Part shown: piece by piece, positions 36,633-45,095 of the stretch | How positions within the stretch are numbered: position 1 is the stretch's first letter | How the letters are laid out: every line of letters begins with the position of its first letter | Assembly (NCBI RefSeq): GCF_900100085.1 | Contig: NZ_FNEJ01000001.1 | Location: 62,001 to 126,000, forward strand | Length of the DNA: 64,000 bases | DNA from: Salipiger marinus | Lineage (GTDB): Bacteria > Pseudomonadota > Alphaproteobacteria > Rhodobacterales > Rhodobacteraceae | Direction: 5' to 3' | Made by a program: the position numbers and the translations under genes | Notes under the pieces: model-generated | Databases searched by the model: none | What the model was told of the DNA's origin: nothing | What the model saw: only the letters and a program-made list of their open reading frames with translations

Positions 36633-37910
36633 ATGAAACGGTTTGGCGCGGGGTTTGCCCTGAGTGTTTTTGCGGGTCTGGCACAGGCCGGACTGACGGG
36701 ATCGGTGGCGGCGGAGGTGGCGCCGCAGGTCTCGGCCCGCCCGGTGCCGCGCCCCGCCGTGTCGCCCCCGAACGAGGCGAGCTTCGCGACAGAGGCTGGG
36801 GCTTTTGACGGCTGGATCACCGCGTTCCGCCCCCGTGCCGAGGCGGCGGGGATCACCCCCGCCACGCTGGACGCAGCACTGGCAGGCGCGGTCTTCGACG
36901 CGGACGTGCTGCGCCGCGACAGCTCGCAGGCCGAATTCACCAAGACGCTATGGGATTATCTGGACAGCGCCGTGTCCGACCTGCGGGTGCAGAATGGTCG
37001 CGCCGCGCTGGCCGAGCATGACGCGCTGCTGCGCCAGATCGAGGCGCGCTATGGCGTCGACCGGCAGGTGGTGGTGGCGATCTGGGGGCTGGAAAGCGCC
37101 TATGGCACCTTTCGCGGCACCAAGCCGATCATTGGCTCGCTGGCAACGCTCGCCTCCTCCTCGCGACGGGCGGCGTTTTTCGAAACACAGCTGATCGACG
37201 CGCTGCGCATCCTGCAGAATGGCGATACCAGCCCCGACCAGATGACCGGAAGCTGGGCCGGGGCGATGGGGCACACCCAGTTCATGCCCGGATCCTTCCT
37301 TGCGCTGGCGGTGGACTGGACCGGCGACGGGCGGCGCGACATCTGGTCGGACGATCCCGCCGACGCGCTGGCCTCCACCGCGCGTTACCTTGCCGAAAAC
37401 GGCTGGACCCGGGGCCAGCCCTGGGGCGTGGAGGTGACGCTGCCGCAGGGCTTCGATTACGCGCAGGCCGATCGCGGCATCGAAAAGCCGCTGGCGGACT
37501 GGGCGGCGCTTGGCGTGGCGCCGGTGACGCCCGTGCCGGAGGAGGCCGGGCCCGCCGCCCTGCTGCTGCCCGCCGGGCATCGCGGCGTGGCGCTGCTGGT
37601 CTTTGGCAATTTCGCGGTGCTGGAGCGCTACAACACCGCCGATGCCTATGTGATCGGGGTGGGCCATCTCAGCGACCGCATTCTGGGCGCGGAGCCGTTT
37701 CAGGGCGGCTGGCCGCAGGATGACCGCGCCCTGACCTATGACGAGCGGGTGGAGATGCAGACCCTGCTGCAGCAGGCGGGATTCGATCCGCAGGGCATCG
37801 ACGGGCGCATCGGGCCCAAGACCATCGACGCGGTGCGCGCGTGGCAGCAGTCCACCGGCCATGTGCCGGATGGCTATGCCTCGCTGCGGGTGCTGGAGGG
37901 GCTGCGCTAG
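36633..37910 (+). CDS. Lytic murein transglycosylase, MltB family with PG-binding domain
   Basis: Periplasmic enzyme of 425 residues that cleaves glycan strands of peptidoglycan to 1,6-anhydro products. The signal peptide is MKRFGAGFALSVFAGLAQAG. The SLT_2 domain spans about 60-345, with the catalytic Glu in VVAIWGLESAYGTFRG (about 150-165) and GAMGHTQFMPGSF (about 210). A C-terminal peptidoglycan-binding domain follows (about 365-425; LLQQAGFDPQGIDGRIGPKT). Its stop shares the palindrome CTAG with the stop of the convergent gene. Confidence 0.94.
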   Translation: MKRFGAGFALSVFAGLAQAGLTGSVAAEVAPQVSARPVPRPAVSPPNEASFATEAGAFDGWITAFRPRAEAAGITPATLDAALAGAVFDADVLRRDSSQAEFTKTLWDYLDSAVSDLRVQNGRAALAEHDALLRQIEARYGVDRQVVVAIWGLESAYGTFRGTKPIIGSLATLASSSRRAAFFETQLIDALRILQNGDTSPDQMTGSWAGAMGHTQFMPGSFLALAVDWTGDGRRDIWSDDPADALASTARYLAENGWTRGQPWGVEVTLPQGFDYAQADRGIEKPLADWAALGVAPVTPVPEEAGPAALLLPAGHRGVALLVFGNFAVLERYNTADAYVIGVGHLSDRILGAEPFQGGWPQDDRALTYDERVEMQTLLQQAGFDPQGIDGRIGPKTIDAVRAWQQSTGHVPDGYASLRVLEGLR

Positions 37911-38341
37911 TCGCAGGCCCCGGCCATGCAGGCGCTCAGGCTCTGGATCTGCGCAGGTTCGGGATCGGGCCAGAGATTGGCGCGGCAGGGTTCGACCTGC
38001 AGCACCAGCCCGGCGCGGCCATGGCGCAGCAGCGCCGCCACCGGGCCCGACTCCACCTGCCCGCACCACGGGCCAAGACAGCTGACCTGCAGCGCGATGT
38101 CCCGGTCAAAGGGCTGGCTGAAGCCTTCGGTCGTCAGCGACCGTCCGGTCAGCCGCGCCTGCCCCGTCCCCGCGCCCTCGGGATGCGACAGCACCTCCAG
38201 CCAGCCATAGACGCCGGACCATGTGGCGCTGTCGGCCTCTGCGGCGCGGAAATCGCGCGCGGGATCGGGGGCAAGGCATTTCAGCGCCAGCGCCGGGCTG
38301 GCGGTCAGCAGCAGCAGGGCCAGCAGCGGCAGCCGGATCAC
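37907..38341 (-). CDS. Exported hypothetical protein with four cysteines
   Basis: A 144-residue protein not recognised as a known family. A signal peptide ([17 protein letters not shown], cleaved before LKC) leads to a mature part with spaced cysteines ([30 protein letters not shown]), suggesting disulfides in the periplasm. The GTG start at 38341 overlaps the rppH stop (GTGA), so it is translationally coupled to rppH. Its TAG stop lies in CTAG shared with the convergent lytic transglycosylase. Confidence 0.7.
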   Translation of the reverse strand: MIRLPLLALLLLTASPALALKCLAPDPARDFRAAEADSATWSGVYGWLEVLSHPEGAGTGQARLTGRSLTTEGFSQPFDRDIALQVSCLGPWCGQVESGPVAALLRHGRAGLVLQVEPCRANLWPDPEPAQIQSLSACMAGACD

Positions 38342-38829
38342 AGCCGGGCCCCGAAGGCGGCGATGACCTGCTCGTAGACCGGGCGCTTGAACGGCACGAT
38401 CTGGTCCAGCACCTGATCCGCAGGCAACCAGCACCAGCGCGAGAATTCGGGATGCTCCGTCGCGATGTTCACCTGATCGTCGCTGCCGTGAAAGCGCAGC
38501 AGGAACCATTTCTGCTCCTGCCCGCGATAGCGGCCCTTCCAGATGCGGGGCACGATGTCATGCGGCAGATCATAGCTGAGCCAGCCGTCGGTTTCGGCCT
38601 CGACCGTCACCAGATCCGGGGAAACGCCGGTTTCCTCCACCAGTTCGCGCAGCGCCGCCTCGCGCGGGGATTCGCCCGCATCGATCCCGCCCTGCGGCAT
38701 CTGCCACGCGGGCATCTCGCTGTCATAGCGCTGGCCGACAAAGACATGGCCCGCGCCATTGGCCAGCATCACGCCGACATTGCGGCGATAGGGCAAGGCT
38801 GCGATCTGTTCGGGGGTCATGGCTGTCAC
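38338..38829 (-). CDS. rppH: RNA pyrophosphohydrolase RppH
   Basis: Nudix hydrolase that converts 5'-triphosphate mRNA ends to monophosphate and starts RNase E decay. The 163-residue product has [22 protein letters not shown] and a full Nudix box starting [10 protein letters not shown] and ending RELVEETG (about 48-68), then the RppH segment [15 protein letters not shown]. The GTG at 38829 has AGGAG 6 bases upstream; ATG 38820 would give the more usual N-terminus [12 protein letters not shown] but a poorer spacing. Confidence 0.94.
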   Translation of the reverse strand: MTAMTPEQIAALPYRRNVGVMLANGAGHVFVGQRYDSEMPAWQMPQGGIDAGESPREAALRELVEETGVSPDLVTVEAETDGWLSYDLPHDIVPRIWKGRYRGQEQKWFLLRFHGSDDQVNIATEHPEFSRWCWLPADQVLDQIVPFKRPVYEQVIAAFGARL

Positions 38830-38954
38830 GGCGCGCTCCTGCTGCTGCGCGGACGCTAGCGCCGGGGGGCACGAATGGAAAGACCCCGAGTGGCGCCCGC
38901 AGGCCTCCCTCCGCCGAAGGGGTGGAGGTGACGCAAGGACCAGTCCCCGACCTG

Positions 38955-39836
38955 TCAGACCGCCGTCGGGGCCTCATGCGCGATGAGGTTGAAAAACGCC
39001 TCGACAATCTGGCCGTTTGCTTCGCGAAGACTGAAGACCGTTTCGTGGATGGCCTGCCCCTGCATTTCCGAGATCCGAAGCTGGGTCACGCCATCGGTGC
39101 GCCCGGTGGAGCCCTGCCAGAGAAACCCGATGCCAAGCCCGTTGGCCACAGCCTCGTAAAGCCCGTCGCGGGCATCCAGCGTCAGGAAAGGCCGAGGCGA
39201 CAGCCCGGCGCGGGCGAACATCCGGTCGACAGCCCGCTGGGTGGAGGAGCCCGCCGCGCGGAAGATCAGCGGCTCGTCGCAAAGCATCTGGGCGGTGACT
39301 TCGCCGTGACGCGCCAGCCGGTGACCCAGCGGAGCAATCGCCACGACGCGGGCTTCGGCAAGATGCGCGCTGCGAAAGCGGGGGTCGGCGGGCACATCGG
39401 GCAGCACGCCGATGTCGCATTCATGGTTGAGCACGGCGCGGGTGATCTTCTGATGCGAGCCCGTTTCCACCTTCAGGGACACGCCGGGATAGGCGCGGTG
39501 GAATGCCGCGATCAGGGCCATGCCGGGCATCGCGTTGCCCAGTCCCACGATGATCTGCCCTTCGCGCAGCGAAGCGCGGCTGAGCAGCAGCCGCTCCGCT
39601 TCCTGCCAGGCTTCGGCCATGCGTTCCGCCGAATCGCAGATCTTGAGGCAGAGATCCGTGGGCAGCAGCCGACCCGATTCGCGCCGGAACAGGCGGACGC
39701 CGAATTCCTTTTCAAGTCCACGCACTTGCGCGGAAATATTGGGCTGGCTGACCGCAAGCGCCCGCGCGGCTGCCGCATAGGAGCCAGCCTCGGCCACTGC
39801 CCTTACGGCGTCCAGTCTTTGCAGAGAAAGCGCCAT
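38955..39836 (-). CDS. LysR family transcriptional regulator
   Basis: A 293-residue LysR protein: N-terminal winged helix-turn-helix ([28 protein letters not shown] region, about 5-60) and a substrate-binding effector domain (about 88-290). The effector part ([40 protein letters not shown]) reminds me of LysR regulators associated with aminoethylphosphonate catabolism, but this is only by eye. It is divergent from the HAD/ABC operon with a 143-base shared promoter region holding a perfect dyad. Likely the regulator of that operon. Confidence 0.9.
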   Translation of the reverse strand: MALSLQRLDAVRAVAEAGSYAAAARALAVSQPNISAQVRGLEKEFGVRLFRRESGRLLPTDLCLKICDSAERMAEAWQEAERLLLSRASLREGQIIVGLGNAMPGMALIAAFHRAYPGVSLKVETGSHQKITRAVLNHECDIGVLPDVPADPRFRSAHLAEARVVAIAPLGHRLARHGEVTAQMLCDEPLIFRAAGSSTQRAVDRMFARAGLSPRPFLTLDARDGLYEAVANGLGIGFLWQGSTGRTDGVTQLRISEMQGQAIHETVFSLREANGQIVEAFFNLIAHEAPTAV

Positions 39837-39849
39837 CTCTCAAACTCCG

Positions 39850-39868
39850 AGCTTGGTTTTCCCAAGCT
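39850..39868. promoter_or_regulatory. LysR-type operator, perfect dyad
   Basis: AGCTTGG (39850-39856), 5 bases, CCAAGCT (39862-39868). It contains a T-N11-A core and lies 14 bases from the lysR start, in the shared divergent promoter region. It fits autoregulation and control of the transport operon. Confidence 0.6.
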
Positions 39869-39979
39869 TTAGCTTTCGTTCGTGTCGGCGCTGTTACAAA
39901 GCGCGCCCATTGGTCACTCCGACAGCTGGCCAGTGACGGCCCGGCTGCGCCAAAGCAGGAGAACCAGGACTTGGCCGCC

Positions 39980-40726
39980 GTGACCACATTTTCCATTCCG
40001 GACACCCGACACCACGCAAGGCTTGATCCTCAGGCCGTGCAGGACGCGGGGATCGTGCTTTGCGATCTGGACGGGTGCCTGATGTCGGAGGGGCGGCTCT
40101 TTGCAGAGACGGCGGACTTCGTCGAAAGCTGCGGCGCCCGGCTGCGCATTGTCTCCAACCGGTCCGACAGCACCGCCGCGGCCCTGTCCCGTCAGCTGTC
40201 CGATCTTGGCCTGTGCGTGCCCGCAGCGCATGTCCTGCTGGCGGGAGAGTTCACTCTGGCACATCTCGCCCGACAGGGCGTGCGGCGGCTGACGCTTTGC
40301 GCCGCGCCAATTCTGGTGGAGCGCGCCCGCGCGCTGGGGCTGGATACGGAGTCCCGCGACCCCGAGGCGGTGCTGCTCTGCCGCGATCCGGGCCAGAACG
40401 TCGATACGCTGGGGCCGCTGGTGACCCGGCTGGCGCAAGGCGCGCGGCTTTGGGTGGCGAACGAGGATGTCTCGCATCCCGATCACGCAGGCCAGCCCGT
40501 GGCCGAGACCGGGGCGCTGCTGGCAGCGCTGCTGGCGATCCGCCCCGGGCTGGTCTGGCGCAGTCTGGGCAAACCCCATGCCGCGATGCTGACCCATGCC
40601 CTGACCGAGGCCGGGCTGACCGCCGCGGACGCGGTCTTTGTCGGCGACAACGCGCTGACCGACGGCAAGGCCGCCGCAGCGGCGGGCATGCCCTTCATTC
40701 ACATCCATCGGAGGTCCGGACAATGA
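39980..40726 (+). CDS. HAD-IIA family phosphatase (NagD-like)
   Basis: A 248-residue haloacid-dehalogenase phosphatase of the NagD/p-nitrophenylphosphatase type. HAD motifs are clear: I, VLCDLDGCL (Asp nucleophile, about 26-34); II, IVSNRSD; III, Lys in LGKPHAAML; IV, FVGDNALTDGKAA. The cap between motifs II and III marks type IIA. Removes phosphate from a small organophosphate. GTG 39980 with AGGAC upstream was chosen; TTG 39971 is an alternative. The stop overlaps the first permease start (ATGA). Confidence 0.85.
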   Translation: MTTFSIPDTRHHARLDPQAVQDAGIVLCDLDGCLMSEGRLFAETADFVESCGARLRIVSNRSDSTAAALSRQLSDLGLCVPAAHVLLAGEFTLAHLARQGVRRLTLCAAPILVERARALGLDTESRDPEAVLLCRDPGQNVDTLGPLVTRLAQGARLWVANEDVSHPDHAGQPVAETGALLAALLAIRPGLVWRSLGKPHAAMLTHALTEAGLTAADAVFVGDNALTDGKAAAAAGMPFIHIHRRSGQ

Positions 40727-41649
40727 TCCCTTACCTGCTGCGCCTCGCCGTAAAGGCGGTGGTCACGCTTTTTGCGATCGTCACGGTGACCTTTGTCGCC
40801 ACCCGCCTGTCAGGCAATCCCATCGACACCTTTCTGGGCGAGGGGCTGACCACCGAGGGCCGAGAAGCGCTGATCGCATATTTCGACCTCGATCGCTCGC
40901 TCTGGCACCAGTATCTTGCCTATCTGCGCGGGGTCGTTTCGGGTGAATTCGGGCTCAGCTTCGTGGACCGGCGCCCGGTGACGACGGTGGTGGCGGAACG
41001 GCTCTGGCCCTCGGGGCAGCTTCTGCTGGCCTCCGTGGCGCTGACGATTGCCGTGTCCTTGCCGCTGGGGGTGCTGGCCGCCGTCCATCGGCGCAGCTGG
41101 ATCGGGTCGGCGATCATGGTCGTGGCCTTCACCGGCTATGCGGTGCCGTCCTTCGTGCTGGCCATCGTCATGGTGCTGACCTTCTCCTACTGGCTGAACT
41201 GGCTGCCGGTGGTCGGCAACGGCACGTGGCAGCATTTCATCATGCCCACCATCGCCATGGCGGGCGTCCTGATCGCCGCCCTGACCCGCTTCACGCGCAA
41301 TGCCATGCTGGACGTGCTGGGACAGGATTTCATCCGCACCGCCCGGGCCAAGGGCCTGCGCGAGACGCGGGTGGTGCTGAAACACGGGCTGGGGAACGCG
41401 TCGATCACCGTGATCTCCGTCATCGGGCTGCAGATCGCGGGGCTGGCCGCCGCCGGATCGGTCGTGGTGGAAAGCATCTTCTCGTGGCCGGGCGTCGGAC
41501 AGATGCTCGTCAGTGCCGCGATCCTGCGCGACTACCCGGTGCTGCAGTTCGGCGTGATCGCCGTCGCCGTGGCCGTGGTCGCCATCAACACGCTCACCGA
41601 CATCGCCTATGCGCTCGCCGATCCCCGGATCCGGCTGGCCCGAGCCTGA
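40723..41649 (+). CDS. ABC transporter permease, DppB/OppB type
   Basis: A 308-residue inner-membrane permease with six predicted helices. It has the N-terminal VTFVATRLSGNPIDTFLG and the BPD-type coupling region FIRTARAKGLRETRVVLKHGL (about 205-225), with FSWPGVGQMLV typical of DppB-like proteins. GGAGG at 40710 precedes the ATG, which overlaps the HAD stop. Confidence 0.93.
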   Translation: MIPYLLRLAVKAVVTLFAIVTVTFVATRLSGNPIDTFLGEGLTTEGREALIAYFDLDRSLWHQYLAYLRGVVSGEFGLSFVDRRPVTTVVAERLWPSGQLLLASVALTIAVSLPLGVLAAVHRRSWIGSAIMVVAFTGYAVPSFVLAIVMVLTFSYWLNWLPVVGNGTWQHFIMPTIAMAGVLIAALTRFTRNAMLDVLGQDFIRTARAKGLRETRVVLKHGLGNASITVISVIGLQIAGLAAAGSVVVESIFSWPGVGQMLVSAAILRDYPVLQFGVIAVAVAVVAINTLTDIAYALADPRIRLARA

Positions 41650-41660
41650 GGAGAGAACAC

Positions 41661-42548
41661 ATGGTCACCCTCGCCGATCCCATCCCGCGCCGCCGCCGCC
41701 GCAAGGCCCGCAGCGCGCAGGGCGCCGACATCATCCAGAAGGTCGCCATGGCTCTGGCCCTGCTGCTGGTGGGCGCCGCGATCTTCGCCCCGCTGCTGAC
41801 GGCCTACGATCCGCTGCAGCAGAGCCTGCTGGCGCGCCTGCGCCCGCCAGTCGGGTTTGACCGCTATTCGGCGGGCCATTTCGCGGGCACCGACGAGCTG
41901 GGCCGCGACGTGCTCTCCCGGTCGCTGCACGGGCTGCGGCTGACGCTGGCGCTGGCCTTTGCGGGGGCCGTGATCGGCCTTGTGATCGGCGGGCTGCTGG
42001 GGCTGGTCGCGGGCCTGCGCCGGGGCTGGGCCGAAGACGGGATCATGGCGCTGGTGGACATGCAGATCGCCATCCCGTTCACGCTGGTGGCCCTGCTGGT
42101 GCTGGCCCTCATGGGCTCCAGCCTGACGGTTCTGGTCTTCGTCCTTGGCGTCGCCGGGTGGGAGCAATACGCCCGCATCGTCCGCGGCGAGGTGCGCCGG
42201 ATCGCGGCACAGCCCTATCTGGAGGCGGCTCGCGCCGCCGGTGCCGGGCCGCTCTACACCGCATGGCGCCATGTGCTGCCCAACCTCGTCTCGCCGCTGG
42301 TGGTGCAGTTCACGCTTGCCCTGTCGAACATCGTCATCCTTGAAAGCACGCTTTCCTTCCTCGGTCTCGGCGTGCAGCCGCCTCAGCCCTCGCTGGGGTC
42401 GATGGTGGGGCTGGGCCGCGACTACATGCCGACCGCGCCGTGGATCGTGCTGACCCCCGCCGCGCTGATCGTGCTGCTGACCTTCACCGTGCAAATTCTG
42501 GGCGACTGGCTGCGCGACCGCGCCGATGTCCGCCTGAATGACCGCTGA
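41661..42548 (+). CDS. ABC transporter permease, DppC/OppC type
   Basis: A 295-residue permease partner. The N-terminus has an Arg-rich cytoplasmic patch (RRRRRKARS) before the first helix. HFAGTDELGRDVLSRSLHGLR and the coupling loop YLEAARAAGAGPLYTAWRHVLPN are classical DppC signatures, with ESTLSFLGLGVQPP near the C-terminus. GAGGAGAG lies before ATG 41661, 11 bases after the first permease. Confidence 0.93.
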   Translation: MVTLADPIPRRRRRKARSAQGADIIQKVAMALALLLVGAAIFAPLLTAYDPLQQSLLARLRPPVGFDRYSAGHFAGTDELGRDVLSRSLHGLRLTLALAFAGAVIGLVIGGLLGLVAGLRRGWAEDGIMALVDMQIAIPFTLVALLVLALMGSSLTVLVFVLGVAGWEQYARIVRGEVRRIAAQPYLEAARAAGAGPLYTAWRHVLPNLVSPLVVQFTLALSNIVILESTLSFLGLGVQPPQPSLGSMVGLGRDYMPTAPWIVLTPAALIVLLTFTVQILGDWLRDRADVRLNDR

Positions 42549-42608
42549 CCCCATAGCCAAGAGCCGGACAACCGGCCCGACCTTTCCTCACACACACCGG
42601 AGACACCC

Positions 42609-44159
42609 ATGTTCCGCCTGATGCTTACCACCGCCCTGTCCGCGCTGCCGCTGATTGCCGCCGCGCAGGACATCACCGTCGGCGCTGCAAACGTGACGCC
42701 CTATGTCGATCCGGGCCGCGACCATTCCAATGTCGGCTCGCAGTTCTACTACAACAGCTTCGACACGCTGATCGACCGCGACCACACCAAGCTGGAGCCC
42801 GAATGGACCCCCGGCCTCGCCACCTCCTGGGAACTGGTCGAGCCGACCGTGATGGAGCTGAAACTGCGCGAAGGCGTGACGTTCCACAATGGCGACGAGA
42901 TGACCGCCGATGACGTGGTCTTCTCGCTCAACCGCATGTTTCAGGCGACCTTCCCGCCTTATGTCGTGCGCGCCAAGGACCGGTTCGCCAATTTCACCGG
43001 CGCCGAGAAAGTCGACACCCACACGATCCGCATCCATGTCGAGCGCGAGGAACCGCTGTGGGAGACGCTGATCTCTATGCAGCAGGCGATGATCATCCCC
43101 GAGGCCTATACGAAGGCACTGACCGGGGATCCCGAAGTGGCCGAGGACAGCGATTTTGAAGCCTTCTCGCTCGCCCCGGTCGGCACCGGCCCCTACAAGA
43201 TCGCCTCGTTCCAGCCGGGCGAAAAGCTGGTCTGGGAACGGTTCGACGGGTTCTGGGGCCAGCCTGCCCCGCTGGAGCGCGCGACCGTGGTGCAGATCGC
43301 CGAGACCGCCAGCCGCATCACCGCGCTCAAGACCGGCGAGGCTGACATCGTCACCAACGTGGCCCCCGACCAGCTGTCGCTGATCGACAGTGACCCGACC
43401 CTGAAGACCGAAGGTTCGGCCACGGCGCTGTTTCATGTCATGATCATGAACCAGAACCACCCCAAGCTGCAGGATCCGCGCATCCGTCAGGCGCTGTCGC
43501 TGGCCATCGACCGCGACGCGCTCAACGAGGCGCTGTGGCTGGGCAAGGCTGTCGTGCCTTCCACCCACACCATGGCCGAAATGGGCGCGCTGCATCAGCC
43601 CGACCTTGAGACCTTCGACTACGATCCCGAACGCGCCAAGGCCCTGCTGCAGGAGGCAGGCTATGACGGGTTCGAGATCACCTATGACACCGCCGCGACC
43701 TACTACACCAACGGCCTGCTGGCCGCGCAGGCGATCATGGAGATGTGGGCCGCCGTGGGCGTCAATGGCCGCGTGAACGTGCAGGACCAGTGGTCCGGCG
43801 GCGACGCGGAAATGATGACGCGCAACTGGTCGAATCCGATGTATTTCGCCGACCCCTTCGGCTCCTTCGGCGTGATGTGGGCGCCAGCGGGCCCCTCGGA
43901 AAGCGAAGGCCGGTTCAACACCGACGCCGAATATGCAGAGAAGTGGGACCGCTTCCGCTTTTCCAGCGATGTCGAGGCCCGCAAGGCCGCCTATGCCGAA
44001 CTGATGGAGGAGATCAGGCAGGATCCGCCGGTGCTGCCGCTTTATCGCCCGTTCGAAAGCTGGGGCATGCAGAACGCCGTGAACTGGGCGCCGCTGCCCG
44101 GTCACATCCCCTATGTGCTCGACTTCCGCGCCGGCAGCATTTCCCTCGCCGACAGCTGA
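42609..44159 (+). CDS. ABC transporter substrate-binding protein, family 5
   Basis: Periplasmic binding protein of 516 residues in the DppA/OppA class. The signal peptide MFRLMLTTALSALPLIAAA is followed by QDITVGAANVTPYVDP. Family-5 segments: LEPEWTPGLATSWELVE, LREGVTFHNGDEMTADDVVFSLNR, GTGPYKIASFQPGEKLVWER and RIRQALSLAIDRDALNEALW. Class members bind peptides, nickel, opines, sugars or other solutes, so the ligand cannot be named. The gene follows the permeases by 60 bases; a GC-rich hairpin follows it, a common device to keep binding-protein mRNA abundant. Confidence 0.92.
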   Translation: MFRLMLTTALSALPLIAAAQDITVGAANVTPYVDPGRDHSNVGSQFYYNSFDTLIDRDHTKLEPEWTPGLATSWELVEPTVMELKLREGVTFHNGDEMTADDVVFSLNRMFQATFPPYVVRAKDRFANFTGAEKVDTHTIRIHVEREEPLWETLISMQQAMIIPEAYTKALTGDPEVAEDSDFEAFSLAPVGTGPYKIASFQPGEKLVWERFDGFWGQPAPLERATVVQIAETASRITALKTGEADIVTNVAPDQLSLIDSDPTLKTEGSATALFHVMIMNQNHPKLQDPRIRQALSLAIDRDALNEALWLGKAVVPSTHTMAEMGALHQPDLETFDYDPERAKALLQEAGYDGFEITYDTAATYYTNGLLAAQAIMEMWAAVGVNGRVNVQDQWSGGDAEMMTRNWSNPMYFADPFGSFGVMWAPAGPSESEGRFNTDAEYAEKWDRFRFSSDVEARKAAYAELMEEIRQDPPVLPLYRPFESWGMQNAVNWAPLPGHIPYVLDFRAGSISLADS

Positions 44160-44167
44160 CCCAGAAA

Positions 44168-44200
44168 GGGGCCGGGCCTGCGGGCCCGGTCCCCCCCCCC
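44168..44200 (+). promoter_or_regulatory. Intra-operon hairpin and C10 tract after the binding-protein gene
   Basis: GGGGCCGGGCC-TGC-GGGCCCGGTCCCC (44168-44194) folds into a strong stem 9 bases after the stop, followed by a run of ten C. There is no T run. Likely a 3'-stabilising or partial-termination element that raises binding-protein mRNA over downstream genes. Confidence 0.55.
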
Positions 44201-44244
44201 ATCCGTTCAGCAAGACCCCCTCACGCCCCAATACGGAGACCGAC

Positions 44245-45090
44245 ATGACCCGGATCGCCATCGTCACCGACATCCACCACGGCGCCCCCTCGCATACCAA
44301 ACGCGGCGACACGGCGCTGGAGCTGCTCGCCGCCTTCGCGGAATGGACCAACGCCCAGAAACCCGACATGGTGCTCGACCTCGGCGACCGGATCTCGGAC
44401 GTGGACAGCCAGACCGATGCCCGGCTGGAACGTGAGGTGGCCGAGATCTTTGCCCGCATCGATGCGCCCGTCCACCATGTCTGCGGCAATCATGACCGCG
44501 ACCATCTGAGCGTGGCCGAAAACGAGGAAATCCTTGGCGTGCCGCTGGTGTCCGAGGTGATCGACCTTGGCGCGTGGCAGCTGGCGCTGTGGCGGGCGGA
44601 TGCGCGCATTCACCGCAACGTGCCGCGCCCCGGGTTCGACCTGCCCGAAAGCGACCTGCTGTGGCTGTCGCGCATGGCGCAGCAGGCGGCGAAGCCGACG
44701 CTGCTGGCCTCTCACGTGCCGATTTCCGGCCATGCCCAGACCGGCAATTACTACTTCCAGCGCAGCCCGGGCCTGTCCACCTATCCGCAGGCCGAACGCG
44801 CCCGGGCCGCGCTCGCGCAGGCCCGTGTGCCTGTTGCGGCCATCGCCGGGCATGTCCACTGGAACACCGTCACCACCGTGGACGGCATCCCGCACATGAC
44901 CCAGCAAAGCCTGACCGAAAGCTTCACCACCGCGGGCGAGCCGGCCCGCGCCTGGGGGATGCTGGAACTTGGCGACACGGTGCACTGGCAGGTCTTCGGG
45001 GACGATCCCTTCGAAACCCGCCTGACCCCCGCGCGGCACCGCTGGACACCGGCGCTGGCCCCGCGTCCTGCCGATCTCGCGGCGGAGTGA
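44245..45090 (+). CDS. Calcineurin-like metallophosphoesterase
   Basis: A 281-residue class III cyclic-nucleotide-type phosphodiesterase fold. All two-metal motifs are present: TDIHHG (Asp, His; about 7-12), LDLGDRISD (Asp, about 50), CGNHDRDH (Asn-His, about 80), LASHVPISGH (His, about 155) and AGHVHWN (His-x-His, about 200). No signal peptide, so cytoplasmic. Within the ABC operon, it could cleave an imported phosphodiester and hand a monoester to the HAD phosphatase. ATG 44245 follows CGGAG; the upstream in-frame part overlaps the binding-protein gene. Confidence 0.88.
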   Translation: MTRIAIVTDIHHGAPSHTKRGDTALELLAAFAEWTNAQKPDMVLDLGDRISDVDSQTDARLEREVAEIFARIDAPVHHVCGNHDRDHLSVAENEEILGVPLVSEVIDLGAWQLALWRADARIHRNVPRPGFDLPESDLLWLSRMAQQAAKPTLLASHVPISGHAQTGNYYFQRSPGLSTYPQAERARAALAQARVPVAAIAGHVHWNTVTTVDGIPHMTQQSLTESFTTAGEPARAWGMLELGDTVHWQVFGDDPFETRLTPARHRWTPALAPRPADLAAE

Positions 45091-45095
45091 GCCCG

